This document shows, in pieces, positions 23,040 to 34,020 of a DNA stretch of 64,000 nt; the first letter of the stretch is position 1; the number at the start of each line of letters is the position of its first letter. The DNA is from Lamellibrachia columna (taxonomy: Eukaryota > Annelida > Polychaeta > Sabellida > Siboglinidae): the NCBI GenBank assembly GCA_963662155.1, contig OY759261.1, forward strand, positions 71,604,669 to 71,668,668, in the 5' to 3' direction. The notes under the pieces are model-generated. The model worked only from the letters and a program-made list of their open reading frames with translations, searched no databases and was not told the DNA's origin. The translations under genes were made by a program, and so were the position numbers.

Positions 23040-23570
23040 AGCATGGAATATAGACTGTAATAAGTATTACTATTGCATATATATTATACATAAACTTATT
23101 GTAGACATATAGTTTTTGTCAGCAATTAGTCAGAGGCAGTATTTTAGCGTAAGTTAGTTCCAGGTTCCGGCAGGGAAGTCAGCGAGCGATATAATAGGGT
23201 TGTTTACCATTCAAAAATTTAGATAGCATAGTGAATAGTCAGAATGAGTGGAATATTGGTTAGAATATGTATTACTATCACACATATATTATACACAAAC
23301 TTCTTATAGACAACATATATTAAGAAACCGTTTTTGTTAACAGAGGCAGTATTTTTCCCGGACTCTTATAAACATATATTCATGCGAGTGATCAAGGGGG
23401 TTTGTTTACAGGTCGTGAATTAAACTGGTGTATCAAACTATTGTTTACATTGTTGAATATATATGAGATAAAGTGATAAATTTACATAAATTACATACAT
23501 AAGGTAATATCTGACATAGTAGTAGTAAATGTTTTAGAGAAAAAGGAATTAACAGCAGGATCTTAGCGTA
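23040..23570 (+). repeat. 5' UTR of CR1-like copy B with ~205-bp monomers
   Basis: CAGAGGCAGTATTTT occurs at 23130 and 23340, and TATTACTAT...ATATATTATACA at 23066 and 23272, so two monomers of about 205 bp stand in tandem with a third, weaker one after 23455. The same motif, inverted, is found twice in copy C (57850 and 58036, 187 bp apart). A SINE-like piece (23640-23715), also found inverted at 32105-32180, follows the monomers. Confidence 0.6.
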
Positions 23571-23972
23571 AGTCTGTCCACCTCTGCCGTTTCGAAGCTT
23601 GGGCAATTTCGTTCACCCCGTTTTCGTTCACCCCACTTTGCCTGTGTCTTTCGGAAGAGACATTAAAAGCCGTTGGTCCAAACTCCTGCGTTAGCTCAAG
23701 ATTGGGCTGTTTGGAGTATAACTACTTCAGACTTGAGACTGTAAGTTGGTATACACTGAGTTCATTTGGTTTGTTTACACAGTGTTCTTCGTATTTGCTA
23801 GGTGGCAGGCATTTTTGTGGCTCATGCGAGCTTAGTAGAAAAGACATAGTTAGCAAATATATTATTATCAATGTTAAATTAAATCCTAAATAACCCAGTC
23901 TAAAGTTTTCTTTTGAGCACAAAAACAGCCTTATTCAAGGCTAATGTAGCAATCAAATTAAGACTAAATTCC

Positions 23973-24700
23973 GTGATGACGCCGTCCAAACGGCAGGTAA
24001 AGGCCACCAGGCATTTAATATGCTGCAACTGGGTGGACTTCGTCAAGTCCGGGTGTGAGAAGTCCTGGGCTGAGGTTCAGGTGGATAGTTTTAGTTTTGA
24101 GTGTAGGGGATGTGCGAAGATGAGTGACAAGGCTGCAGGACAGAATGTGTTGGAGGGGATCCATCGGAAGAACTATTCCGAGGCAGTGATAGAGGGGGTG
24201 AGGAAGAGAGTGAGGGTGTTTGTGGGGGACTCGATAGTTAGGAAGACTGACAGAGTCTTAAACAAGGGATATGACATGGTGGTTTTCTTGCCTGGGGCCA
24301 AAATAGAGGCGATAACTGAGAGGGTAGAAAACATTGTAGGTTCAGGCAAGGGTGGATCTGTTTTAGTACGCGTGGGGACAAATAACGTAGAAAAGGAGGG
24401 TACAACTGTAATAGTTAGGAAGTACATGCAGTTAATCAGAACACTAAAGTAGGCACGAGTTGAACAGGTAATTCTGTCAGGGATTTTACCAGTAATAGGA
24501 AGGTGGGGTCAGAGATAACGACATTGCCGGGGGATGGCAATTAACATGCTAGGCCAGAAGCTAAGTAGGGAAGAGGAAGGTGGATTTGTGGGGAAGTTTT
24601 GTTGGGAGGGCTGATATGTACATGAGGCATGGGCTTCATCTTAGTGGAAAGGGGGCAGCAGAACTCTCAGCAGCAGTAGATAGTGGCATGGGTAGCATAA
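23973..24700 (+). pseudogene. CR1-like LINE copy B, ORF1 (finger plus SGNH esterase, broken)
   Basis: The start MTPSKRQVKAT is chosen by alignment with copy A; the longer frame from 23913 has unrelated N-terminal residues. The Cys finger is damaged (CSSCDSW is reduced to CCNW). Esterase blocks GDSIVRKTDR and VRVGTNNVEKEG are kept. A stop follows IRTLK at 24450, then frameshifts. Block V at about 24625 reads RHGLHLSGKGAA, where copy A has RDGLHLTG: the catalytic Asp is His here. The acidic repeat of copy A is absent. So the element is dead in ORF1. Confidence 0.8.
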
Positions 24701-24757
24701 CAAATATTTTTTGTTGTAAACATTGTTTAAACTAGAAGCGCAGGGGGTTACTTAGAG

Positions 24758-25890
24758 GTGCCTCAAGCAGGACAAGAGGCCACTAGTACAGACAAACCAA
24801 TAACAAAATGTCTGGAAAACATTTCTGAAACAGGTTATAAATGCGTGTGTTTAAATGCTAGGAGCATAGTAAATAAGAAAAACGAAATAAACATTATTGT
24901 AGCAGATATTGACCCTCACATAATTGGTATAACCGAATCATAGGCCAACATAGACATAACAGATACTGAATTAGGACTGACAGGATACATAATGTTTAGG
25001 AGAGATCGAATAGGAAAAAAGGGAGGGGGAGTTATTTTATATGTTAAAGAATCTATTCAGGCTTATGAAATCAAATTAGAAAGGGAAGCACATTGCGGTG
25101 AAGCTGTTTGGTGGAAAACAGTTTAAGGAAATTCAAGATTAACTATTGGATTAGTTTACCGAAGTCCAAACATAAATGAAGAGGATAACACAAAAATACA
25201 AAATGCTATAAAGAAGTTAGTAAAGGGGAATGTATCATAATGGGAGATTTTAACCATGGACACATACAATGGAAATCTCTAAAGAGTACAGGGGGTGAGG
25301 AGCAACAATTTCTATTTTTAATTCAGGATAGCTTCCTTGCTCAACACGTGCTAGAACCAACCAGGGGAGAGAATGTATTAGATACAGTTTTGCCATCACA
25401 AAAATAATTAGTGGACAATGTAAGAATGCATGAACCATTGGGTAACAGTGACCATAATCAAACACATTTTGACATTAATGTAAAATCAAAAAGTAAAAAT
25501 TAAAAACGTGCAGGAGAAATTTCCACAAAAATACTTAGCAAAGTTAGATTGGAATAACATGCTGATGAATAAGACCGCAATTGAATGTTGGAATATAGTA
25601 AAACATGAAATTGAGAGTATTGTCGATAAATGTGTTCACTTGAAAAAAACAAGGCAAACCGTCTAGAAAGGAACACTTGTCAAAAGAAGCTATTACAAAA
25701 ATAGTGTTCAAGCAAACTATGTGGAGGGTTTATAGGCGTACCGAAAAAGGATGAAGAATATGCAAAATACAAAGATGCACTTAATGCAGCTACGAATGAA
25801 ATTAGACAACCTAAAAGAAGCTATGAGCAAAAATTAGCATGTAACATAAATAATGACAGCAAGAGTTTATACCAGGAGTAAACAAAACGG
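24758..25890 (+). pseudogene. CR1-like LINE copy B, ORF2 endonuclease
   Basis: The frame gives CVCLNARSIVNKK, DPHIIGITES, then a stop in place of Trp (TAG for TGG at 24942), GYIMFRRDRIGKKGGGVILY, LTIGLVYRSPN, IIMGDFNHGHIQW (GDFN catalytic box) and GNSDHNQ (SDH box). Several stops and frameshifts follow. The end (25778-25888) repeats 25970-26090, where another copy of the family starts, separated by about 80 bp of unrelated GC-rich sequence. Confidence 0.8.
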
Positions 25891-25935
25891 TGCGGTGTTG
25901 TAGTGTAGTGTGTAGTTTTTGCTTCATACTCTTGC

Positions 25936-26757
25936 TTGCAGCTGCAGCCGCCAGCTAGCTCCTGGGAGGCACTTAATGCAGCTACAACTGAAATCAGACA
26001 ATCTAAAAGAAGCTATGAGCAAAAACTAGCATGTAACATAAAACATGACAGTAAGAGTTTTTATGCATATGTCAGGAGTAAACAAAACGTACAAGACAAG
26101 GTTGGACCTCTAGAAGACAGTGCTGGAAATATAATATCACAGGGGTTTTTAATGGCGGAAGACCTAAATGGTTACTTCAGTTCAGTGTTTACCAAAGAAG
26201 ATATTAGTTCATTACCAGTTGCTGATGCTAAATTTCAGGGGGCTAAATCTGACTATTTAGGTCCGTTAGTTGTAACTCCAGAATTGGTATCTAAGAAAAT
26301 AAAGGCAATGAAGGATAACAAATCACCGGGAGTGGATGGGATTGCTCCAAAATTACTAATGGAAACAGTAGAACAAATCAGTATACCACTTGCAAGAGTA
26401 TTCAACTTGTCATTAAAAGAGGGAGTTGTTCCGTTTGAATGGAAAGAAGCAAACATCATACCATTATTTAAAAAGGGTTCGAGAAATAAGTCAGATAATT
26501 ACAGACCAGTGAGTTTAACGTCAGTGATTTGTAAATTATTAGAACGGTTAATTAAAGACCATATGGTGGACTTCCTCGTTAAGCATAAATTATTAAATTC
26601 ATCTCAACATGGATTCCTTAAAGCGAGGTCATGCTTAACAAATATGTTATGTTTTTTGGAAGAAACCACTAAGTGGATAGACATGGGATCGCCAGTAGAT
26701 ATTATTTACTTAGATTTTCAGAAAGCTTTTGACAAAGTGCCACATCAAAGATTACTA
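25936..26757 (+). pseudogene. CR1-like LINE, RT first half, truncated by MITE
   Basis: The frame to 26757 reads EIRQSKRSYEQKLACNIKH, GYFSSVFTKEDIS, AMKDNKSPGVDGIAPKLL, EANIIPLFKKGSRNKS, NYRPVSLTSVICKLLERL, SSQHGFLKARSC and YLDFQKAFDKVPHQRLL (domain A). It is then cut exactly by the inverted-repeat MITE at 26758, so the catalytic FADD domain is absent. The 5' side duplicates 25778-25888 with an 80-bp filler. It is closely similar to 28786-29060. Confidence 0.8.
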
Positions 26758-26892
26758 ATTTTATTTTTAAATGCAACAGCTCACCCTTACGAATTTAATT
26801 TGCTACGATCTGGAAATGTGATTTAAGCGGCTGGCTGACTGGTGGATTCAGCTAGCTCACCGGCTTCATTTGGGTGTAAAACTTGTAATCAA

Positions 26893-26964
<72 letters not shown>

Positions 26965-27625
26965 ATTATTATTATTGTAACGATCAAAATAAAAAACTAC
27001 ATTTCGCTTTACGGCATTATGTTCATGCATACCGATACGTCGCAATGTAAGGCATCGCTCCGAAGGTACAAATAGCCATCCTATTAAATACTACACTTTG
27101 AGATTTTAAGCAATATAGGTAATGATAATAAATCGAATCGGATCAAACGTAAAGTTTACCCATTATGTAAAATGCTAAAGTTTATTAATGACAGTTGTAG
27201 TAGCAACGCCAATTACCTCGACGCCAAACGGACTTTCTGGGAAGCTGAAATGTTTGCGTTTTTAAATATTGATCGTCATGGTACTGGAAGTGCCCTTTTT
27301 AAATTATACCATAGGGTGTACGTAATAATACCTACCACAGGATATATATGTAGATATATGAGGATAAATTATGTGCCTCTTGGTGGTCGTTTTAATAGGA
27401 AGGATCGTTGAATTAAGTTGTTTATATTGTAACTTAATTATTTTATTCATTGTCATTTTGCAGGGGAAGGGAAATTACATTTTTAAGTTAGTTCCCTCAA
27501 TAAATCCTGTTCCTACAATTCCTACTTGTTTGTTTTTTTGTACATCAAATACATTAACACAAACAGGGTAAGCAACTGTCCGCTTTTTCATTTCCTTGGT
27601 TTTCATTTCCTTTCCAACTGTCCGG
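26758..27625. mobile_element. Second copy of the ACAGTTGCTCACC-type hAT-like MITE (inverted, truncated)
   Basis: It starts ATGCAACAGCTCACCCTTACG, which is the inverse of 9396-9420, and 27160-27600 is the inverse complement of about 8880-9300 (shared GTTTATTAATGACAGTTGT, TTGGTGGTCGTTTTAATAG, GTTCCCTCAATAAA). The outer TIR is lost on the left. Its middle holds a (TA)n tract at 26897-26960 absent from copy 1. It interrupts the CR1 RT. Confidence 0.7.
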
Positions 27626-28729
27626 TTGTAAGATTCTCGCTTCACTTAGGGGCGCGTGCATTCGTCGAGAATACTCACAGTTGTGTAGTAGTTGTCTTTG
27701 TCGCTCGCCAGATCGTCTAGCTGCTTACTGATAATACCGCAGACGATCAGATCGGTATAATAAGCCGTGAACGCATCTTCCAGGTTCGCAAGATTTTATT
27801 AACGCAGAAGTGTTGATCGTACAATTATTCTTGTTTCTTCGTTTATACGCATCATGTTGTAAGGTTTGGTCAGCCTAACATTGTAAGAACAGAGATAGTG
27901 GTGATTGCAGACATATTTAATCAATAATTTAACGTTAGCATAAAGAAAACCCAGGTTGATACAACTTATGTAAGGCAAGCTAGTTTCTGGCCAGTTTGCA
28001 GCTTTGCTTGTTATTTAGTATACACAGTAGGGAGGGGTAGAGTCGCCCCGACTGTAATAATAAATGGACTGTCAAATGGGAGAAATGTTTACCCGATTTA
28101 GAATGCAGGCCATAAGAAACTAGTTTAGTTGGCAACTGACCGTCCCCAAGGACACAAGAAGGTCTCCCAGTCCTGGGGGGTTCAGAAGGTGACCCGATAC
28201 CTTGCATACAACGGTCATTTCCAGCATGTACGGGGATGACGGTTGTATATGGACATCGGCCAATAACGGCTTTCTCGATTTCCTAAAATGGTTAACCGCG
28301 CCTCCACTGAGGCGGGGTTCTTCTGAAATCTCTGGTATAAATAGGCTCATAAAACAACGGGTGCGCGCGATCTAAATTACCACGCACCTCGTTCAATTTG
28401 GACTCAAAATTATCGGCAAGGATGGGCCACGCCGGCCCATACCTACCTTATCATTAGATAAAAAAATTATTAAAGACTTTTAAATGTTAAATGGGAGAAA
28501 CAAGAACAATGGTAGAGAGACCAGTCTATGTTGTACGATCAACCCTTCTGCGTTAATAAAATCTTGCAAACCTGGAAGATGCGTTCACGGCTTATTATAC
28601 CGATCTGATCGTCTGCGGTATTATCAGTAAGCAGCTAGACGATCTGGCGAGCGACAAAGACAACTACTACACAACTGTGAGTATTCTCGACGAATACACG
28701 CGCCCTTAAGAGAAGCGAGAATCTTACAA
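27626..28729. mobile_element. 1.1-kb inverted-repeat element with ~200-bp arms
   Basis: The left arm 27626-27822 starts TTGTAAGATTCTCGCTTC and the right arm 28531-28729 ends GAAGCGAGAATCTTACAA. The arms pair through GACGATCAGATCGG, CAGCTAGACGATCTGGCGAG and TTTTATTAACGCAGAAG. Inside are smaller inverted pairs: CTAGTTTCTGGCC (27978) with GGCCATAAGAAACTAG (28107), and ATACAACGGTCAT with ATGACGGTTGTAT (28202-28247). No transposase is present. Target duplication is unclear. It abuts the MITE on the left and CR1 sequence on the right. Confidence 0.75.
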
Positions 28730-28779
28730 TGTACGTGCTCCCATTTAACATTTAAAAGTCTTCAATAAATTTAGTTTTA

Positions 28780-29424
28780 TTACTATTTAGGACCGTTAAT
28801 TGTAACTCCAGAAATGGTAGCTAAGAAAATAAAGGCAATGAAGGATAATAAATCACCGGGAGTGGATGGAATTCCTCCAAAACTGCTAATGGAAACATTA
28901 GAACAAATCAGTATACCACTTGCAAGAGTGTTCAACTTGTCATTAAAAGAGGGAGTTGTTCCTTTTGAATGGAAAGAAGCAAACATCATACCATTATTTA
29001 AAAAGGGTTCGAGAAATAAGTCAGAGAATTACAGACCAGTGAGTTTAACGTAAGTAATTTGTAAATTATTAGAAATGTTAATTAAAGATGTGGTGGACTT
29101 CCTTGTTAGGCATAAATTATTAAATTCATCCCAACATGGATTCCTAAAAGTGAGGTCATGCTTAACAAATATGTTGATTTTTGGAAATCGCTAAGTGGAT
29201 AGACAAGGGATCGCGAGTAGATATTATCTACTTAGATTTTCAGAAAGTTTCTGACATCAAAGATTACTACTTAAATTAAAAGCCCATGGTATCGGGGATG
29301 GCATAATTGACTGGGTAGAACAATGGCTGACTGACAGAAGACAGCGTGTTGTAGTAGATGGAGAAGTTTCAAACTGGAAATCAGTTTTTAGTGGGGTTCC
29401 ACAAGGATCAGTATTAGGACCAGG
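28780..29424 (+). pseudogene. CR1-like LINE, second RT fragment
   Basis: The first frame gives AMKDNKSPGVDGIPPKLL, EANIIPLFKKGSRNKSE and NYRPVSLT, then a TAA where the 26500 copy has TCA. Downstream in shifted frames the RT continues through domain A (IYLDFQKVSD), RRQRVVVDGEV, and SGVPQGSVLGP, where it is cut at 29424 by CAGGGATGGGTCAAG. This is the same family as 25936-26757 but reaches further 3'. Confidence 0.75.
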
Positions 29425-29600
29425 GATGGGTCAAGTACTTAAGTACAAGTACTTTCAATTTTGCCAAGTCCAAGGTCTCGTCTAAAAAATGTAGACTGAT
29501 AATATATGTATGATTGATTGAAGGATTCAATGGCTAAATATCAGCTGATGTATATATAAGTGCTTATGCTGCTCCTCCCATTTTTATGAGTACGAGTACA
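29423..29600. mobile_element. Possible hAT-like terminus
   Basis: Directly at the CR1 break is CAGGGATGGGTCAAGTACTT with AAGTAC repeats. CAGGG-type starts with short subterminal repeats are common in hAT non-autonomous elements. The other end was not found with certainty (GAGTACGAGTAC at 29588 is a candidate). Confidence 0.35.
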
Positions 29601-30052
29601 TTGCTAAAAGCTATGTGCACAAAGGCAGTGTTGCAATTTGCAATGTGTTTATACTGGAAGTTTGCAATTTATATTTTCTGGTTGTTGAGAGGGTTAGCAC
29701 ATGCCAATACAACAAGCTCAACATTTCCTTTGTACTTTTTAGACAGACTGCTGGCACCAGATTATACTGGTGTAGGAGGCAGGGAAAACTGACTTAGAAA
29801 AGCATTCCATGTCTAACAACTTAAACACATACAGTTCTTTATGGATGTGTGCAAACGTATATCCAATGTGTCTGTGACATTTTCAGCTTGGCTATCATTG
29901 TGTAATACATCATATTTATCTGAACTTTTATTCTTTGTGTTTCTATTGTCATGATATGTGCATATGCAAGCTAAGGCTAACGTTATCAATGCCATTTGGG
30001 CCACAGGCAGCATGGCATTTGATTTGGCTAAACAAATACATGTATATGTATA

Positions 30053-30113
<61 letters not shown>

Positions 30114-30929
30114 AATTAAACATAAAATAATACTGTATGCTCAATATATTAACTGTCAATAGTGGCATGTGAACAGTTTCTTGTTATGAACAATGGCAAA
30201 GAAAATCATCTGGCTGAGGCTGTTTCACCGCGCCATCTTATAGTGGACCTGGCCTGGAGAAAAAGAAAAGAAACGCATTCCTCAGTTGTCATGCAGCACA
30301 GCGCAGGGGCCATTGCATTCTCAGCCTATACCGGTGCTACCAACTATAACCGACGTCAGAACGGCCCGCTATCTCCTAAGTACTGTGAAGGACCTGCTTT
30401 GCTCCGACAGGATCTCATTGAGGATGGCTGCCAAGATCAGGATACACTTGCAAATAAGTATGTCCTTGCTGGCTGGGCTTAGGAACCTAGCCACCAAGAA
30501 GAACTCAATGTTGGCAAAGGGTCTGCTGGGCAGCGACACAATCAGAACAACAATCAGAACAACCACAACATCAGTCGACAGAGCAAGGAGCTTGGGGTGT
30601 CGATGCACTTGTGGAAGAGGTCCTGTTGGATGGAAACAGCAGGCGACAACCCACATTCCCAAAATGGGTATTATGTGGTTTCCGACTTTGTGTTCGTGTA
30701 CTTCTTCAGGGAAGTGGTTCATCAGGAAACAGAAGGTGTAGAGCAGGTGAATTACATCACACTGGAGGCAGGCTGAACCAATACTAATGGCCAGTGACTG
30801 ACTCGAATTTCAGCACCAAATGCAACTGGAGGACGCAACTGTGTCCAGTATGTGCTACAGGAAGGTCTTCATGAGAATATCATTGCTGCCCACCACAAGT
30901 TTCTCAAGTGCGACAGTGAACACTTGTGA
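29601..30929. other. Unassigned; (TA)n tract; short frames of unknown nature
   Basis: A (TA)n tract lies at 30066-30110. Overlapping frames 30162-30482 and 30286-30741 (+) look more codon-like than the surroundings, but I recognise no domain and they overlap in different phases. They may be a degraded transposon or gene fragment. Confidence 0.35.
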
Positions 30930-30934
30930 TTTAT

Positions 30935-31430
30935 ATCCATGGCTTATGCTTAACTAGTATCTTCTGTATCACTAATATTCTGTGTGTGCTAGGTTGTATG
31001 GCTAGGCACTACGTTTTAAGTACTCGTTTCATGAGTGCGGGTAGTCTAGCGAAAAATGGACATACAACTATTCAAATAACACTGTGGCCTTACAGCCAAG
31101 GCAACTTCAACTACTCTAGGAATCTATTTGGTGGTGTCATGTATAGACATATGCAGCAATATCCTGTGTTTGTTTCACGTCCCCCATTAAACACAACTAA
31201 AACAGGTTGTCCTCAATCATCTCAAATCAAATTAATCAACCCAGCTGTTCGCAAAATAATTAATTTGATTCCTGTAATGATTAAACATTGTTATTTTACA
31301 AAAGACAGAACAGCAGTGCTAGGTTGTATGGCTAGGCACTGCGTCTTAGCTGCTCGTTTTAAGTCACGGATATTAAAGGGGAACAAAGGTCATGGTTTTG
31401 GACTCATGCACCTATAAGAGTTATTTGAGT
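30935..31430. repeat. Duplicated block R1, copy 1
   Basis: The strings GGTTGTATGGCTAGGCACTACG, GGTAGTCTAGCGAAAAATGG, TTCAACTACTCTAGGAATC and CATTAAACACAACTAAAACA occur in the same order at 48250-48700. GGATATTAAAGGGGAACAAA recurs at 48863. It lies just ahead of the second 48-bp exon as copies 2-3 lie ahead of the third. Confidence 0.75.
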
Positions 31431-31583
31431 CACCTCGGTATTAGGGTCAGTTTTGCCCAGTCCCGTGGGTGACCCTAATACCGAGGTTCCACTGTACTAT
31501 TAAAATTGGTACGGTATGTGCATTTTTTATTCTGAATTTAAAGCAGTGTAATGATGGGTAATACGTTGTGGTTATTCTTTCAG

Positions 31584-31631
31584 GTCATAGGAACCACCAC
31601 CTCAAGTGGATCAGCAGACAGCATGCCTGAG
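31584..31631 (+). CDS. Candidate 48-bp micro-exon A2 (symmetric, phase 0)
   Basis: The acceptor TTATTCTTTCAG and donor GTATGT are identical to copy A1. The frame reads VIGTTTSSGSADSMPE, differing from A1 by one base (TCT to CCT, Ser to Pro). The upstream intron (GTAATGATGGGTAATACG) and downstream intron (TTTAATGTATACTGTTAAC) are shared. Retention of length, phase and splice sites between diverged copies supports an exon. The host gene is not identified. Confidence 0.55.
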
Positions 31632-31901
31632 GTATGTTCTTTAATGTATACTGTTAACATCAATCCACATGAATTTGTTATGAATGCAACAGTTTATAAA
31701 TTATATAATTTAAAAGGTAGTGCTTGTATAGCAAAGGTATTTGTTTGTGTGTATTTCGACTGCATTTTGAAGCTAATTGTTATAGTTATAATATATTATT
31801 GTTTATATATATATATATATATATATTACAAAGATTTTATTTCATACGGTTGGTAGTGTTTGTGGCATGCATCTATGTATTACAGTGTGTGTATGTATAT
31901 A

Positions 31902-31978
<77 letters not shown>

Positions 31979-32220
31979 TACATATAAATGGAACAATAAT
32001 ATATTAGAACTATAACATAATATATGTTTGTGTGTGTGTGTGTCGAGTCCTAACAAAATGAGTCACATGTGCAAATTTGAAAATATTGAGTTATCTATAT
32101 CATTGGAAAGTCTCAAGTCCCAAGTGGTTAAACTCCAAACAGCCCAAACTTGGGCTAACGCAGGAGTTTGTGGTGGACTGTGCACATGCGCTGTGGGTGG
32201 TACATACAACTAAAAGACTA
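31632..32220. repeat. Intron flank with (TA)n tracts and SINE-like piece
   Basis: (TA)n lies at 31804-31825 and 31897-31985. The stretch 32105-32180 (AAACTCCAAACAGCCCAAAC, then GGGCTAACGCAGGAG) is the inverse of 23650-23700, marking a short dispersed repeat. Confidence 0.6.
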
Positions 32221-34020
32221 GTATCTTTAATGTTGCTGAAAGGGTTTTTATCTGATAGTTTTATTTATTTTATGATTTTGGGTTTTTTATGTTGGTAATT
32301 TTTGGTGGAATCATATTCCATATGCGAATGGCTCGGGGATAAAATGAAAAGACCATTGCATTTATACGACATCTGGGGGCTACGTATTGTCCATGGGTTC
32401 GAGAGCGGGTCAGTAGGCCTGGAGGGGGGGGGGGTGATCTCAATAATGTTATTTAGAATGTTGTAGAAGGTTGTGGCTTGTTTAATAATACGTCTTCGTT
32501 CAAGGGTTGGCCATCCAAGGGCAGTAATTAGATCTGCTGGATTTGTGTTCCGTCTGTAATCATTTTTAACAAAACTGGCAGCAGAGTGTTGTACTCTTTC
32601 AAGGCTTTTAACTTGTGAAATGGTATGAGGATTCCATATGGGTGACGAGTACTCGAGTTTTGGCCGGATTAGCATGTTGTAGGCTGTTTGTTTAACTTCG
32701 GGTTTACATGGGCCAAGAGTTCGTTTAATCATGCCTAAAACTTTCGAAGATTTGGAAGTTATGTCAGTGACGTGATTTGTCCAGGTTAATTTGGAATCCA
32801 ATTTTACCCCAAGATATGAGTGGCTGGATACGGTGGATAATGGCTGGCCAAAAAGCGAGTACTTGTGTGGGCTGGGTTTAGTTTTGTTTGTTATTGGAAG
32901 GTGGACACATTTAGATACATTAAATTCCATTTGCCATTTGTCTGACCATGTTTGGAGTTGGTTTAGGTCAGTTTGGAGAATTTCGTGGTCGGTTTTGGAA
33001 GAAATTTTACGATATATAATACTGTCATCTGCAAAAAGGCGTATAGAAGATTTGATGTTCCCATCTATGTCATTTATGTAGAGTAAGAAGAGGACAGGTC
33101 CTAGAACTGAACCCTGTGGGACACCAGATGTGACATCTGTGATGTCCGACAGGGCTCCGTTAACTGAGACTCTCTGTTTGCGGTTGGATAGAAAAGATTT
33201 GATCCAATTTTGAGTGTTGCCAGTGATTCCGTAGGAGGTTAATTTTTATAGAAGATGTAGGTGAGGCACTTTGTCGAAGGCTTTGGCAAAGTCAAGCAGG
33301 ATTGCGTCAATTTGGGTCTTGTTGTCCATCCAGTCGTGGACTGTCTCAATGAGTCGAGATTCACAAGACAGTCCCGACTGGAATCCGTGTTGGAAGTGGA
33401 GAATGATGTTATGCTTGTGCAGGTGTTTCCACATGTTGCTTAGGATGATATGTTCCATTACTTTACGGAGGATGCAGGTTAGTGATATGGGTCTGTAGTT
33501 AGCAGGGTCAGCTTTGTGGCTCTTTTTGTGTATGGGAGTTACTAATGCTTGTAGCCAGTCGTTAGGAAGTTTACCTGTGTTGTATGATTGTTTGAAAATT
33601 TGGGTGATGATGGGAGCTATCTGCTTTGCTGTTTCTTTAAGGACTCTGGCTGGGAGTTCATCTGGGCCTGTAGCTTTGTTCTGGTTTAGATTTTCCAGCT
33701 GCTTTATTACACCATCTATGCCAATTTCGAGAAGGGGGGTGTTGGGGTAAGTAGAGGGGGCTATTTGGGGGATGGGGTGTTTTTCTTGGGTAAATACAGA
33801 GCTAAATTGTTTGTTTAGGGCATTTGCATTATCACGATTATTTATTATTGGCTGGACGTTTACTCGAAGTGTGGGGATGCCAATGTTTTCTCGTTTATTT
33901 GTCTTAATAAATGACTAGAATCGTTTTGGATTAGTTTTCAGGCTGTCTCCAATGTGGTTGTTAACATAGTTTTTGTAAGATTTTGTTAATGCTTTAGTAA
34001 CTTAAATTTTTCCTAGTCAC
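32221..34020 (-). pseudogene. 5'-truncated LINE, Jockey/L2-like RT, minus strand
   Basis: Read on the minus strand: NALNKQFSSVF, LNQNKATGPDELPARVL, WLQALVTPIHKKSHKAD, NYRPISLTCILRKVMEHI, LHFQHGFQSGLSCESRL, LLDFAKAFDKVPHLHLL (domain A), then a single stop, SGVPQGSVLGPVLFLLYIND, IRLFADDSIIYRKI (FADD intact), SHSYLGVKLDSKLTW, RPKLEYSSPIWNPHT and the C-terminal LGWPTLERRR, ending at 32265. Upstream to 34020 is the endonuclease-RT linker with three stops. It is a different family from 21330-22920 but the same broad group. Close to intact apart from the nonsense codon at about 33247. Confidence 0.8.

Noticed and set aside
30162..30741. Possible gene from overlapping + strand frames
   Set aside because: No domain, no splice context and competing frames; kept only as an unassigned stretch.
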